Source: Trichinella spiralis (lineage: Eukaryota; Nematoda; Enoplea; Trichinellida; Trichinellidae). From it: 64,000 nucleotides of DNA. The stretch covers positions 12,270,004 through 12,334,003 of the forward strand of contig CM012955.1 of the NCBI GenBank assembly GCA_000181795.3, given 5' to 3'. Numbering within the stretch: position 1 is the first letter of the stretch; each line of letters begins with the position of its first letter. The position numbers and the translations under genes were made by a program. This document shows, in pieces, positions 51,118 to 63,732 of this stretch. The notes below the pieces were generated by a model that had not been told where the DNA came from, ran no database searches, and saw only the letters and a list, made by a program, of their open reading frames with translations.

Positions 51118-53446
51118 GTCAATATTATGTATGAATAGAATTTCATTTTTTAATAATATTTTTTGTGTTTCAAATTTAACGCAGGTGCAATTTAAATTTT
51201 AGCAACATCTGATTTTACAAGCACTGACTGACTTTAACAATGAAATCTTTTTGTGAAGGCAATTGTTGTATATTTTTTATTGTTCAGTTTTTCGATACAT
51301 TTAATTATTCTAATCTTGTCGCCTGTTGCAGCTTTTCTGCTTTTAAGCTTTCGCTTGTTATTTTTGTTTTATTTTTTTGCTTTTTTTTCTCTAACATTTG
51401 CAGTTGTATTTTAACTAAGCAAAGTTTCTGTTAATCATGAAAATGATATTATCGTTTGTCGTTTACAAGCTGAAATTGAATTGCTAATTTTTCCATGGAC
51501 AAATTTTGAAAAACGTATCATCATTTTACTACGATTTTCGCGCGATTGTATTATTATTAGCAAGAAGTGGTTGGTTGGAGAAGAAGAGGGTTTGTTGTTT
51601 TTCACTGCTAACGAACGTTATATTATTTATTTTATCTTGACTTATAGCGTCGTGGATGTGCAGAAGAGCAGTTGTTATTAACTGGCATTGAATTTTCATC
51701 GTTTCTTCTTCTTCTTCTTCTTCTCTGAGCAAGATTATAAAAATTTTTTCAACAGCATTTGTCCACTTTGGACATTTCAGCGGATAATTAGTTGTCTTTT
51801 GTTTTGCATCTGAATTGTTCTCATTATCCTCATATCACATCATCGTCAGTGCTCGAGGGAATCATTTTGTTTAACTCGGATGAATTTCATTTTTGGTTAT
51901 TTTGCAATGCAATAAATATTATTATTATTATTAATGCAATTCCATTTGTGCAAGGCAACAAATGGACACGCGTAGATTGATTGCACTTGTTCACTTCACC
52001 GATTCCATGATGATGATTATTATAATAGATCAAGATATCTGCGGTTGGGCATTTCGCAGAGAGTTGTTTCGCATGAATAAGTTTTGGCACTTCAGTTTTT
52101 GATTTTTTTTCTTCGATTAAAACATCTTATCGATACGATTAACTTGGTGAAATGAGAATAGTTCTGTACTGACATTATCTACCACAAAAGTGACACAGTT
52201 GACTGCATTCACTGGGTGGGATCAGATCAACACTGAACGGAGAGAGGGTAGAGATGTGTACGTTGAAGTTCTTCGCTGGTATTCTTGTGTGTATCAAAGG
52301 TGACAATCTGTCCACTTGTTGCCTTTCTGTCTACATTGGGGCATTCCCATCAGTGACGAACGAAAGCAGCGTTGATTGAAAGCTGTGTCAAGTGCGCGAC
52401 CACTACGTTCAGGTGGGGGAGGGGGGCATTTTTGCCTTTTTTGTCGACCAACTTTTGCATTCCAGCTGTGGAAATGCAATAATTTAATTTGAATATTTTC
52501 AATGGATAAGCAATTGTTGCGGATAATGATTTGCTCGCTTGGGTCATCATCATCATCTTATGCCGTAATCAATTGCCGAAGGCGACGACGCCAGTTGCCA
52601 ACGTTATCTTTCCCATCTTGGTCAATTGTGGACTAGAAGAAGAAGAAGAAGCGTTTGTCAGTTGTCAATCAGAATGGGAAGAGCAAAAAATGAGCAAAAA
52701 AGAAAAAACTCTGTCGACAGCAGACGCGTGTCATCATGGCAGAGGTTGCTGGATTTCGGCCGATGCTTTTACTTTCTAGCGTCACCTGTCGGCGGATGGT
52801 GAGGTGTCGAAAAAAAACCTACCTACCTACGATATACTGTTTGCTGAACGACTGTGGTGGACATTGTTTGATTGTCGGGTCGGGTCGTGGCCGGCGACAG
52901 TTGACCACACGGGGTCATTCAATATTGTCTATCCGGGGTCAAGCAGGGTATTTTTCTTATTCTTCTTTTTTTGCTTTGTTGCCGGACTGGGCAGCAGCTG
53001 GTCAAGGGGTGGTTAAACACGTTTTGCCAATATAGCCAGTGGTGAAGTGGTGTCGTCGTGAACGCATTCTTTTTTTGCATCATCAGGCGACAAAGTGCAA
53101 AACGTAATCTCTGTTTAAAGCTAATGGTGTTCAGGGTTCGTTTCCGTCTTGACATTCAGAGCAGGTGCGGTTGAGTTTCACTTCGCCTACCCCCACTGTC
53201 AGTGGACCTTTGTTTTCATTGGTCAGATTGAACAAAGGGCGGTTCTTGTGGAAAAAGTCTTCTCTGCCTGCTCAGTGTTTGCTGTTTCGTCAGATTTTAG
53301 TCTGTGGCGTTGTGTTGTTCGTCGGCAGTGTTTTGCCATTTCTTGGATTTTTTTTCTCTTGGACGCGTTATTTGATTTGATTTCACTTTTAAATATGCTT
53401 TTTTTATTAATTGGACAACAAATGTTGAGCATGTGTCAAGTTGTAG

Positions 53447-56400
53447 ATGAACCTGGCAAGGCAAGACGAAGAAGAGGACGACGAAGCGAATACACAAGAA
53501 ATCCAATCATCCGTCGTTGTACCAGTGCAATCCGAGTTGATCGTACAATGTCCGAAAACCATCGACGACATTTGCATTGACCTGATCAAATCAGGCATTG
53601 TTACTTATACAGGTACCTAGAGACATATATGCATATTTCTTTTTTTTGCCATTTGCTTTTCTTTTTCACGATTTAACTATAATTGGATGATTAGGCGCCA
53701 AATTATACGATCGTCGACCTGTTGTTGCTGTCAACCTTACCAAACTGAACAGGTCGAGCGTGGAAATTGCATCCGGTACCACAGTCTTCTTAGCATTAGC
53801 TCAAACTTTGGCATACTTTTATCGTATTCAAAAGTAAGCTTTTCCTCTTTTCTTGTTTTCTTTTTTTTTTGGTTTTTATAAAATCTTCGATAATACTTTT
53901 TTTCTCCAATTCATAAAACACCAATAAGCGAGCAGTATGCAAAATGTTAAACTTGAGGGGTACAAGCTGAATGTAGAAAACCGATTGAAAATGATAATAA
54001 ATAAAGATTGTTCAAAGTATTCAGCGGATGATGATGATCTGAATGTAATATTTTTTCCAAACTTGAGATATAGATTTCACTGAATGTCGAGTGTTGAACG
54101 ATGAGAGAGCGAAGTAGTTAGTGATGTTGTGTTTGCAGAAATGCATATACTGCTTGTTCGTTTCGTTGTTAGCAGCGATGAATCATCGTCCACATTGTTC
54201 ACTCTGTGGACGTCACGGAAAGTACGGAAAATATGCAAGCAAAAAATAGAAAGCATAATATTAGCTTTTATTTTATACAAAAAAAAGCTTTTTTATTTCA
54301 GAATATTTTTTTCATAAATGTCGTCTTTGATAAACTATTTATTTCTAACATTTATCAAGTACAAAAAACAGCAACACCATTCATCATGTGTGATTTTAAA
54401 TAAGATTTGTTTTAAAAAATAATTTTTTTAATCATCGTTTGAAACTTTGTTGTAAAATGAGAATGACATGATACTGATTTTGGCTTTACTGAACTGAATT
54501 CTAACGTACGCACGCTTGATGATTTATTTCTCAGGTGGAAATTTTTCTTCGGATTTGTCAGTTGGTGTGCTGTAATTTTAATTTCGATATGTTTATTTAT
54601 TTATTTTAATAAACTGACAACAATTTATTTCAGATCTACACAACGACAGTGCAACACCGCTCCTTGCGTATTTGTTGTCGGATACAGAAAGATAGACGTC
54701 GATGGTGCATTTGTGACATTGCAAAGCGCAGTTTTGTATCTCAAGGTAGGTTCAATTTGTTTTCATTTTTGCGCGCTACATGCAGCAACAAATGCAAATT
54801 GGCAAATTTCAATTTTCAATTAGCTCAGGGTTGAGTAGAATCTGTAGACAGATTTGTGTTTGTATGATTATTTTTTTAATCAAATCAAATCAAATTGATC
54901 GAATCGCTTTTGATCTTGTCGATCGTTTGGTTGGTGCTAATTTGGAAAGTATTCAATTTTACTCACTTTTAGTCGTGCTCTATGCTGGTGCAGCATCTCG
55001 CGCGTTTGCGGTAATTTTGATTGGTTCGTTGTAAAATTGGGCTAGGCTCATATTGATAGAACCGCCCCCCCCCCAAATTGAAATTCTTTCTCTGAAATTT
55101 GAACTCTTATAAAAAGCTTTCCATCATTGTACACTGCTGGTTGATGTTCAATAAATTGCGCTCAGGCACAGGCTTGACCATTCTCATTGCCAGATTCATT
55201 CATTGTTTCAGTTCATTTGGGTCGGCATTATCAAAAGCAATATAAAGCAAATGCCCTTTCTGATCCTTTCATTGTCATCGCACTGGTAAAATTTATCAAC
55301 TTGACAATTCAATAGTAATAATAGCAGCAACTTTTTAATATTGTTTGAAATTCTGCTACAATGAGAACTTGAAATTCAATATGGCTTCATATTATTTTTC
55401 AAATATCTACACCTTGTTCAGCTTATTTCTATTCTCTTTTTTCAAGTCGGATATTATTACTATTACTATTACTGTTATTATTGTTGTTCTGCAATTCTAC
55501 TTGCTATTGTTGAAGAGGCGTTGAAAGAAAAAAAATACATATATACCTTACACCAATAAAAATACTTTAATTTATCTGTATATATTTTGATTTTTGGCAA
55601 TTCTCTTGCGACATTTTGATCATGCATAATAAATGTATCGCATCTATTTTCCATCATCTATTCATTGTGTTGTAGGCAAATTTTGTAAATTTGGTTAGGC
55701 TGTGTTTTATTGTTGTAACTATTCATCGTGCATCAATCAATCGATGCATTTATTCTATTCTTTTAAAGCATTCAATAAATGAATTTACATCAGGTGTTTT
55801 ATTTAAAGCAAGCTAACACGGTGAGAATGCACGAGAGAGAGAAGTATATGTGTGGGGGGGGGAAGAGAGATGCGTGCAAATGCAACTCAATCCTCATTTA
55901 CATCATGCTTAGAATGGACGGATATTTGATTGATTTTATCAGTGAAATTAAACAGCGACGCTTTTTTCTTTGGTGCATCTGCTGGTGATGCAAATGACAG
56001 CTTTAATTAATATTTCCCACATATTCTCGTATTCATCGATTTGACTTTTCCAGCAGAGTGAAATAAAAAGAAATAAAATTTTATCACTATTCAATTAATT
56101 TCTTTCCCCCCTTTTATCTTTTACGATTATGATTTTATTTGCATTGGAATTGAGGGCACAATTTTTGCACTTTGCTCTTTTCTTTTCTCTGTTTGAATAC
56201 AACAACTTCAGCACAATAAGACGACGATATTTAATAAATGAAATAGTGAAAAAGAAATTGTTCAAAACAAAAAAAAGATTAGATAATTTTACTAAAATGG
56301 TTCTTTGCACGTATTGCTGTGCAGATTTTTATCCGTATTCTATATATAGATATATATATATATAACAAATTTGATAAGGTTAAGCTTTTAATGCATTTGC

Positions 56401-59400
56401 ATACAGTTGGCTTATTGCGAAATTTGGTCAATGGTAAATTGAAAAATAGGAATAATGCTCTTTTGCGTGTGATTCAATTTTTTTGATGGGATCGGCGTCA
56501 GTCTGTTTCTGCTTGTGACAAGCTCAGCAGATCATATTGCCGGTCACCACCATTGGCCGCATAACAACTAATCAGCCAGGATTTAACCATTGCCGGTCAA
56601 GCTCATATCCTCTGCTGCTGCGCAGCTGCACTAGTCAAGGTCATGGCAATTTTCCTTGTCCACCATTATGATTATTATGATTATTATAAAGCTGTTTGAC
56701 TGTTTGACCCGTGCTGGCCATGTTTGCTTTTTGCATGCTTGCTGCTTAGCAACCTTTGAAAAAGTATACCCCTGTGTGATAAGCTGTTTTTTTAAAGTCT
56801 CCAAATCGTAGGGAATTTAGCTTATCGGAAGGAAGGTTTTGTTTCTTTCTACGCTTTGTTGCTTGGAATATGGTTAATTCTGCAAAGTTTTGCACGAAAT
56901 GGGAAAACCCATTTCTAAGAAGCTGAGAAGAAAGGCAGGCCAGGACGTCGAATTTTTAACGCGTCATGTGTTGCTGCATGTGACTGCCGCTCCCACTATC
57001 ACAGTTGTCTCAACAGCTTTGTGATAACAATAATGCAAAGAAACAAACTTTTAAAAGCTTTTTTTTAAAAAAAAATACATCTGCTTTTTGGAGCGAGACG
57101 GAAATTTTCAGCATCATTTCAGGAAACGATATATATTAAATTGAACATTTTAAAGAAATTCAAAGTTTTTTTTGCAATTGAACAACAAGCAGCATTTCAA
57201 CAGCAGCACAAACAGAAGGGCATCTATTCTGTTGTGCACTGTGAATTGAATTTATTATTATTATTGTTATTAAAAAAGATATAAAGTCTTTTATTTAAAA
57301 AAAGGCGTGGGTTTCATGTGTCGAAAGTGCAGTGCGTGAGAACGACGACGATTAATTTTCAAAAGTCGAATCTGCTTCCACTTTGCATGCTTTTTTCTTT
57401 TCTTTCTCTATTTTTTTTGGAATCACTTACTTTTCTCAGTTGACGTGTTGCAATGCATTGCTCTGCTTTAGAATGACACGCATCTGCTCAGTAAAGGGCA
57501 TTTTCTTTCTTTTATTATTATTATTATTATTCTGGGCTTATGCAAAGAATCCATTTTCAACATCCCCTTCCAGAATAGGGAAATTGTTGGCAGACCAAAA
57601 TCAATTCCCCTGGGTATTTGGAACGCGGAACAATATCTATATGAACATATGAAATAGTTTTTATTCGTTTCATGATTATGCAATTTGAAATTTATGCACC
57701 CTGCTGCTGCTGCTGTGTACTGAATAGTATTGTGGGATGTTTTCTTTTTTTCAGCGGTCGCTGCTCAAATCGGCTTGTTGGCGTTTGTTGTTCGTGCAAT
57801 TTGATATGGGAGAAGGGAAAAAAGAAAACACTGACCATTGTTGTGTACAAGCGAACGGTTTGATCGTAAGTTGGCAAAAGAAAGCCAAATTATTATTGCC
57901 AGTGTTTGAATTGAAATTTTTTGTCATTTCAGATTCCATCGTTGACCATCAGCCAGTTGAAGAAGCGGCTAGCGGTCGAAGATGTGCCTGTGGAATTTGG
58001 CGGCACGATGGAGTACGATCGCAACAAGTGGATCCAATTTCGTAAAGTAACGGCGACAGTTGTGAATTTTTTGTAATTTTCAAAATTGATAAATTTGGTT
58101 CAATTTTGTGCAGCAATTGGAACCGTTGATGTCGTGTTGTCGGGCGGCGGCGAAAAACTGCATCCAATTGCTCCAGTGTTTGAAAGACACCCAGTGGAAG
58201 ATCGATTCGAAGCAGATGTGGTTCACGCCGGCAAATGTCGTCGAAGAGCACATCACCAGGTGTGGATTGATTGTTGGTTCATCAAATTGAATTTTTCCAA
58301 CCGCTCGTATCAATCACACATGTGCATATAATTTCAGATTGCGGGATATTTTGTATCAAATTGAAAAAGTGAACAACATGGAAGTGATGATGGATAGTGG
58401 AACTTCTTTGATACAGAATTTGAAAATGGAATTCGAATCGCTCAACTCTCTGCCCAATTACAGGCAAGTGAAATACCGATCAGCCTGGCTATATGTATGT
58501 GAATGTGAGAGAGGTAATTTATTTTTTTTTTGGTTTCTTCTGCAGAGATTCATTAACCGAATTGGAGTCGTTGAATGAAGAACTGCGTCGTGTGCTGTTA
58601 CCATTGAGGTTCATGAGCGGTTCTTGTTTGGAATTGTTGCAGCATATTGTCGAAGTGCACGAATCGAAAGCCAATTTGAATACGATCATCGATTGGATGA
58701 ACTGGACCAAGTTGACAGTTGTGGAACGATTCGGACTTGCCAGAGTGGAAGAAGAAGAGGCGAAAGTGTTGGAGAGGGAATTTTTCAAATTCAACGATCA
58801 AGTGTTGGCGTTGAAAAATGAAGATGCCGACAAGGCGCGCAAACGGGCCCAGTCTATTGTAATCGACATTTGCATACCGATGCCGGACAAAGTGCGCGAC
58901 GATTTGACTGACCACGTTCAACGGTTGTCGAAACGCGGCGACGAACTCATGGAAACAGTGACCAAGGTGAAAACTGAACTTCACCAAGCTGTTTTGTGCG
59001 AAGAATTTATTCGTCAGGTAAAATTTTTCAATTATACTGTAAAAATGCAGTTGACATTTTTTCACAATCGAGTGGCGATTTTAAATTATTAGCTAAAATT
59101 GAATCTTCAGGTTATTCGATTTGTTCGATGTTGAGAATAATAAATAATAATATTCACATGTCGAAATGTTGATTTTCAGGCATGCAAATGGGTGCTGGTG
59201 GGATTTCAATTTGCCAACCAGCTTACACAACAGTTCAATTCGTCAAACGAGCCGATTATGCGCGGCGATCAATTACAACTCTGCAGTACCTTTTTCGAGA
59301 AATACCCTTCCTTGGCCAGGGAACAAATTCACTGCCTGGTTGAACAGGTCGGGCGATTGGATTGTCAACGTCTGAAAAATCAAACTCGAGTGAGTGTATT

Positions 59401-62400
59401 GTGCTTATGTAAATTTTATTATTGTTCGTCTCTCTTGTATGGTATTTGTTTAAATATTACGATCGTGCTGTTTGAGATTATCGAAACAAAGTGTTCGGAA
59501 GTGTTGCGGGCGTTGGATATTCTCAAAGGGCAGTGGGAAAAGCGGTTGAAATCTCACGTAGGCGGTGAAGAATCGAAGCGTGAAGTTGGCGAGCAGAATT
59601 TTTACGAAGAACCTCGTGCTCTAGCGAAAGCTAAAGCTAAAACGAACCCCGAAGCCAGTGGCCATGATGATGATGATGATGATAGTGGTGATGATGACCC
59701 TGGGGCAATGGATTCTCGTCGGCATTCGTACGCCGGCATTAGCTGTTTGCAAATCAACCCAAATGCCACGCTTGACAGTGAGTTGATTTTCAATTTTCTT
59801 ACAGTTAATTCCATTCATTTCCCTCCCCCCTCCCCCTCCCCCTCCCCCTCCCCCTCCCCCCCCCCTATTTTTTTCCTTCTACCCCTCTCACCGTCTGTGT
59901 GTTATCATCAACAAACAATAGAGAAGAATCAATGTGTGCATTTATTTGCTTTTTTTTATATTTTTTTCAGAAACTGCCTGTTCTACTCAGTCATTGTCCA
60001 ATGCACTTGCCGACCTGTGCCACTTGGAAAGTTCGAATACCACTTTGCAAATTACTGAAAACATGACCGATCGTGTAAGTTGGATTGAAAGAAAGATCAA
60101 TTGAACATTATTATAAATACGGCGAACATTATGAATTTGCATATCGAATTTCTTTCGCTTTCTCTAATTCAGTTGTCTATTTATCAGGTGGTCTCGTCAC
60201 TTTCTGCTGATCTGCTTAGTCAGAAATTTGTAGCACATCGTGCTCGTCAGGCTAAATCCAGCAGTCGATTGAATGCGTTGTCTTTTATTACGGAAAATTG
60301 GCTAAAAGGCAGAACGCGTTTTCAGAAATCCCGCTTTTTCAGCTCCAAACGTAGACTAACTCGTCACCAGAGTTTGGATAATTTATCCAGGTGAATTGCG
60401 GGCTTTTCTTTTTAATTTATAGGAGAAATATTGAGGGAAAATAAAAGTATTATTATTCGTATTTTAAATTTAGCATAAGCGAAGAACCGGCTACTACTGG
60501 TTCGCATGACACATCCGTGCCTAGCATTGCTCAGTATGGGATTTTTTCACCATGCTCTCCTGGTGCTGACATTGACGCCAGTGATTCATCGTCCACCGCA
60601 GCGTTGGCATCGTTCGATTCGCCTGCAACTTCTGACAAGCGCTTGCAATCTATGGTTGCCGACGAACTGTTGCAAACCGAGCAAAATTACGTTTCTAGTT
60701 TGCAATATGTGATCGAAGTATGCAAATGTTTTTTTGCTGTTGTTTTTTCATCACTTTTCAATGATTGTGCCTCTGCATGTTGTAATTATTTGAACAATTA
60801 AGAATTACCTGCCTGAATTGTTGCGAAACGACCTGCCGAATCAGTTGCGTGGTCAGCGTTCGATCATATTTGGAAATATTGAAAAGATTTACGATTTCCA
60901 CTTGAACGAATTTTTGCCTGATCTCAGAAGCACACTTTCGCAACCAGCTAACAATTTGCGCATAGGTATATAGCAGAACATATATATAGACTTTAACTTT
61001 GTTTTAAATTATTATTATTTAATTCAGGTCTGGCTATTGCAAAATGCTTTTTGAAGCATCGAACTAAATTTGGCTTGTATGCATTTTACAATATGAATAA
61101 ACCCAAGTCAGATGCTTTAATGACGGATTACGGTGGTGTATTTTTTCAGGCAAGTTTAGAAAAAAATTAATTTATGTGTGGATAAAAGATAAAATTTGAT
61201 TTATTTCTAGGCGAAACAGTTTCAGTTGTGTGATAAACTGGACTTATCGTCGTACTTGTTGAAGCCGGTGCAGCGGATGGGCAAGTACGTGCTCATGTTG
61301 GAGCAGTTGATCAAAGCGTGTTCCAATTCAGAACGTGAACAACTAGGATTACTCAGAGATGCCAAAGATATGGTAATCTTTCAACTGAGACATGGAAATG
61401 ATCTACTTGCGATGGATTTGATTCGCGGGTGCGATGTAAGTTGATTGTCCTTTTCTTTTTTTTTTCATTTCAACGTTCATTTTCAAACATTCCACACTTT
61501 TTACTAGTGCTTACTGCATTAATATACTGCACGATTGTTTGTTTGAATTTGGGAAATTTTAAAATATTAATGTCTGATATATATACACGAGGTGAATTGA
61601 AGTTGGGATGTAAATTTTGAAAGTGAAAAAATCCACCTAGAGTATGTATATAAACGGTTCTTTTAGCATATTTGAAATTGTTGTTGTGTTGTTGAAAAAA
61701 TTTTTCTTAAATTAAGTTTTTTGAGTTGAATTTTTTTTATTCCAGAGAAGCAGCAACATGTTTAGTGATTATTAAATATTTTCATGACGGAAATCTTTTA
61801 ATCCATTGAGATTCACCATCTGTGTCATTTAAGCTGCAGCTTTTCTCAGGAGTGAAATTTTTGTTCACTTATTGCATCCAAATGTCACCATAATTTTGTT
61901 GATTATTTGGCGAATTAATTGATAATTATCATGCGTTTGAATTGAAAAGCACAAAACTCCACTGTCCGAACGACACCCTTGAGTAAAATGTGGAGGGAGG
62001 GAGGGAGGCATTTTTGAAACAGCTTGAAATTATTGATCTTAAAAATATTTTAATGAATATTCTGATTCTGAATCAAGCGCCGCATTTGTTGAATCTTTGT
62101 AGAAGCTTTTCAAATAATACTATTATTGCAGATGGTTTTGTGTAAGCATTTTTTATTGATACCGTTAATTGGTCAGAAGAAATAAATATATCATTTGTTT
62201 TTCTTTTAATAGATGATACTCGAAGATAATTAGAATACTCTCAATTTCTGCCGACAGTAATAAACAGAAAACGAAACATTTTCATTATTATTATTAATTT
62301 CAACTTTTTTGATACCTTATTTTTAAAAAATATATAATTTTTTTTCAATTTCAATTTTGCTCTGTTGCTTTAACACAGTGTTATTATTGTGTTCCGTTGC

Positions 62401-63732
62401 ACGTTGTGGATATTGTGCATTTGTTAATTTCAGGTCAGCCTTACTGAACAGGGCAATTTGATTCGGCAAGATGAATTTCTAGTGTTGAAATGTAAAGGTG
62501 GAACTAAATCTTGCCGGCGGATATTTCTTTTTGAAGATCTTATTTTGTTCGCGAAACCTCGCAAAGCGAAAGCCGGCTCAGCTGACGTGTTCGAATACAA
62601 GCAGAGCATCAAGATGACTGAAGTTGGCTTGACCGAAACTGTCGCCAATGCTCCTCTTGCTTTTGAAATTTGGTTTCGTCGACGAACTTCCAACAGTGTA
62701 TTCATCATACAGGCGGCCGATTTGGCCCAAAAGCAGGCCTGGACTTCGGATATTGCGAAATTGTTGTGGAACCAGGCTCTAACAGACAGAGGTAGGTGTT
62801 CATTCTTTTGTTTTGTTTTGTTTTGTTTTCCAATAATTTGTAATGATGACTTTTTTGTCCATTCATTGTAGAAATGCGTATGGAGAAGCTTTCGTCAATG
62901 GGTGTGGCGAAAAATTGTTTCGAGCTCAATTCGGCGAACAGAATTGAAAATCGAACTGTAGCATTCAGTCGCGATGCCAAACTACGAAGTACACTTACCG
63001 GATATCCGTCCAGACAGGACCGGGCGTTGATTGCAAAGCGTCCTTCGTCGATGATATCCGTGACCAGCAGTTCCAGCAGCAACTGGAGTTCAACCAGTGG
63101 CAGCCTGGTCAGCAGCTATCCGCCCGAAAGCATTCCACGTTCTTCTGGTAAGCTGTTTTCAGAGAAATTGTAAAGTTGATAAATTTTCTAAAAGTACACT
63201 GTAAGTAAGGGGTTTTTTTCAGAGCATAGAACAAGCAACATTATTTGCACGTCATGTCAATTTATTGTCAGTCAGCTAAGCACAAATTGGTGATTAATGT
63301 TGTAATTGAGTAATTGTTTTATTGAAAAAAAAACAATTCTTTTTGATGTGTTTGTTCAAAGGGAAATTTTTACTTGACTTTTTTGTTACGTAGGTAAGCT
63401 TGTTTCATTCAGTGATGTCAACTGAGCTCACAAGTCGCAACTGCACAACCGTTTCAATTGAATTTTTTCAAACTTTTTCTCTTTCTCAGCTAGAGCCGGC
63501 TTTTGTTTACAAATAATATATGTTTATCCTTTAAGAAAGTGGTATTTGTTCGGATTTGGCTACGTTGGATGAATGCGCAGATCAGTGTGCGAATTTGTGG
63601 GGTGCAGAGGAAGATTTGAAAGCCGCTTTCTGTTTCAAAACGTCCAGTCCGTCGACACCTTCCCAAAGCGACAGTCCCACTGATAGCATGTCAAGTGAAC
63701 ATGGAAATCACGATCAAATTCGCCAATCATAA
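53447..63732 (+). CDS. PLEKHG4: PLEKHG4/puratrophin-1-like Rho guanine nucleotide exchange factor
   Basis: Nineteen exons: 53447-53612, 53695-53833, 54634-54745, 57755-57865, 57933-58046, 58114-58259, 58338-58463, 58546-59017, 59180-59389, 59477-59777, 59971-60074, 60188-60390, 60474-60717, 60803-60965, 61028-61149, 61211-61435, 62434-62791, 62872-63147, 63536-63732. The product is about 1262 residues (human PLEKHG4 about 1190). Residues 40-215 are a diverged CRAL-TRIO-like region ending VPVEFGGTMEYDRNKWIQF, 215-540 is helical and spectrin-like, then come an acidic/Ser-rich linker, the DH domain (about 785-975; RSIIFGNIEKIYDFH, YLLKPVQRMGKYVLMLEQL) and the PH domain (about 985-1110; RRIFLFEDLILFAKP, AFEIWFRRR). 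After PH, RMEKLSSMGVAKN matches the puratrophin-specific RMAEMVSMGV. The family activates Rho GTPases at actin structures. Introns at 58464 and 61150 start with GC. The start follows a TAG and an acceptor-like GTTGTAG, so a 5' exon may be missing; exon 4 is the least certain. Confidence 0.88.
54746..57754 (+). other. 3 kb intron 3 of Rho GEF gene
   Basis: Donor GT at 54746, acceptor TTTTTTCAG ending at 57754. It contains C9 (55063-55071) and G9 (about 55853-55862) runs. No nested gene was supported. A short missed exon of the CRAL-TRIO-like region could be hidden here. Confidence 0.7.
59821..59866. repeat. C5T array (G-quadruplex-capable on minus strand)
   Basis: At least six runs of four to nine C separated by single T, in the 59778-59970 intron. 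The minus strand has matching G runs, meeting the usual G-quadruplex pattern. Confidence 0.9.
61436..62433 (+). other. Intron between DH and PH exons
   Basis: This 998-bp intron separates the end of the DH coding part (GCDVSLTEQ spans the junction) from the PH exons. No other feature was seen, apart from a GAGG run near 61992-62008. Confidence 0.8.

Larger units (their letters stand above)
42479..53446. other. 11 kb gene-poor, repeat-rich region
   Basis: I found no exon with splice-linked coding support on either strand. The first part may be a long SSBP 3' UTR: no exact AATAAA lies close to the stop, and one at 44854-44859 is a candidate. Simple repeats are common: CTAT/CCGT mosaic 43137-43244, AACT 43327-43350, ATGT 44763-44790, CATT 51092-51117 and TTC near 51704-51723. 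From about 52200 to 53440 the DNA is more GC-rich and mixed, probably promoter and 5' UTR of the Rho GEF gene, with a G-rich patch at 52411-52427. A 5' exon of that gene could lie here. Confidence 0.55.

Noticed and set aside
53149-53580. 143-codon frame overlapping the first Rho GEF exon
   Set aside because: It is a different frame from the one that splices to the CRAL-TRIO-like exons, and its tail is an Arg-rich shadow of that exon.
58598-59065. 155-codon minus-strand frame
   Set aside because: Antisense shadow of the 472-bp Rho GEF exon 58546-59017, which has family support on the plus strand.
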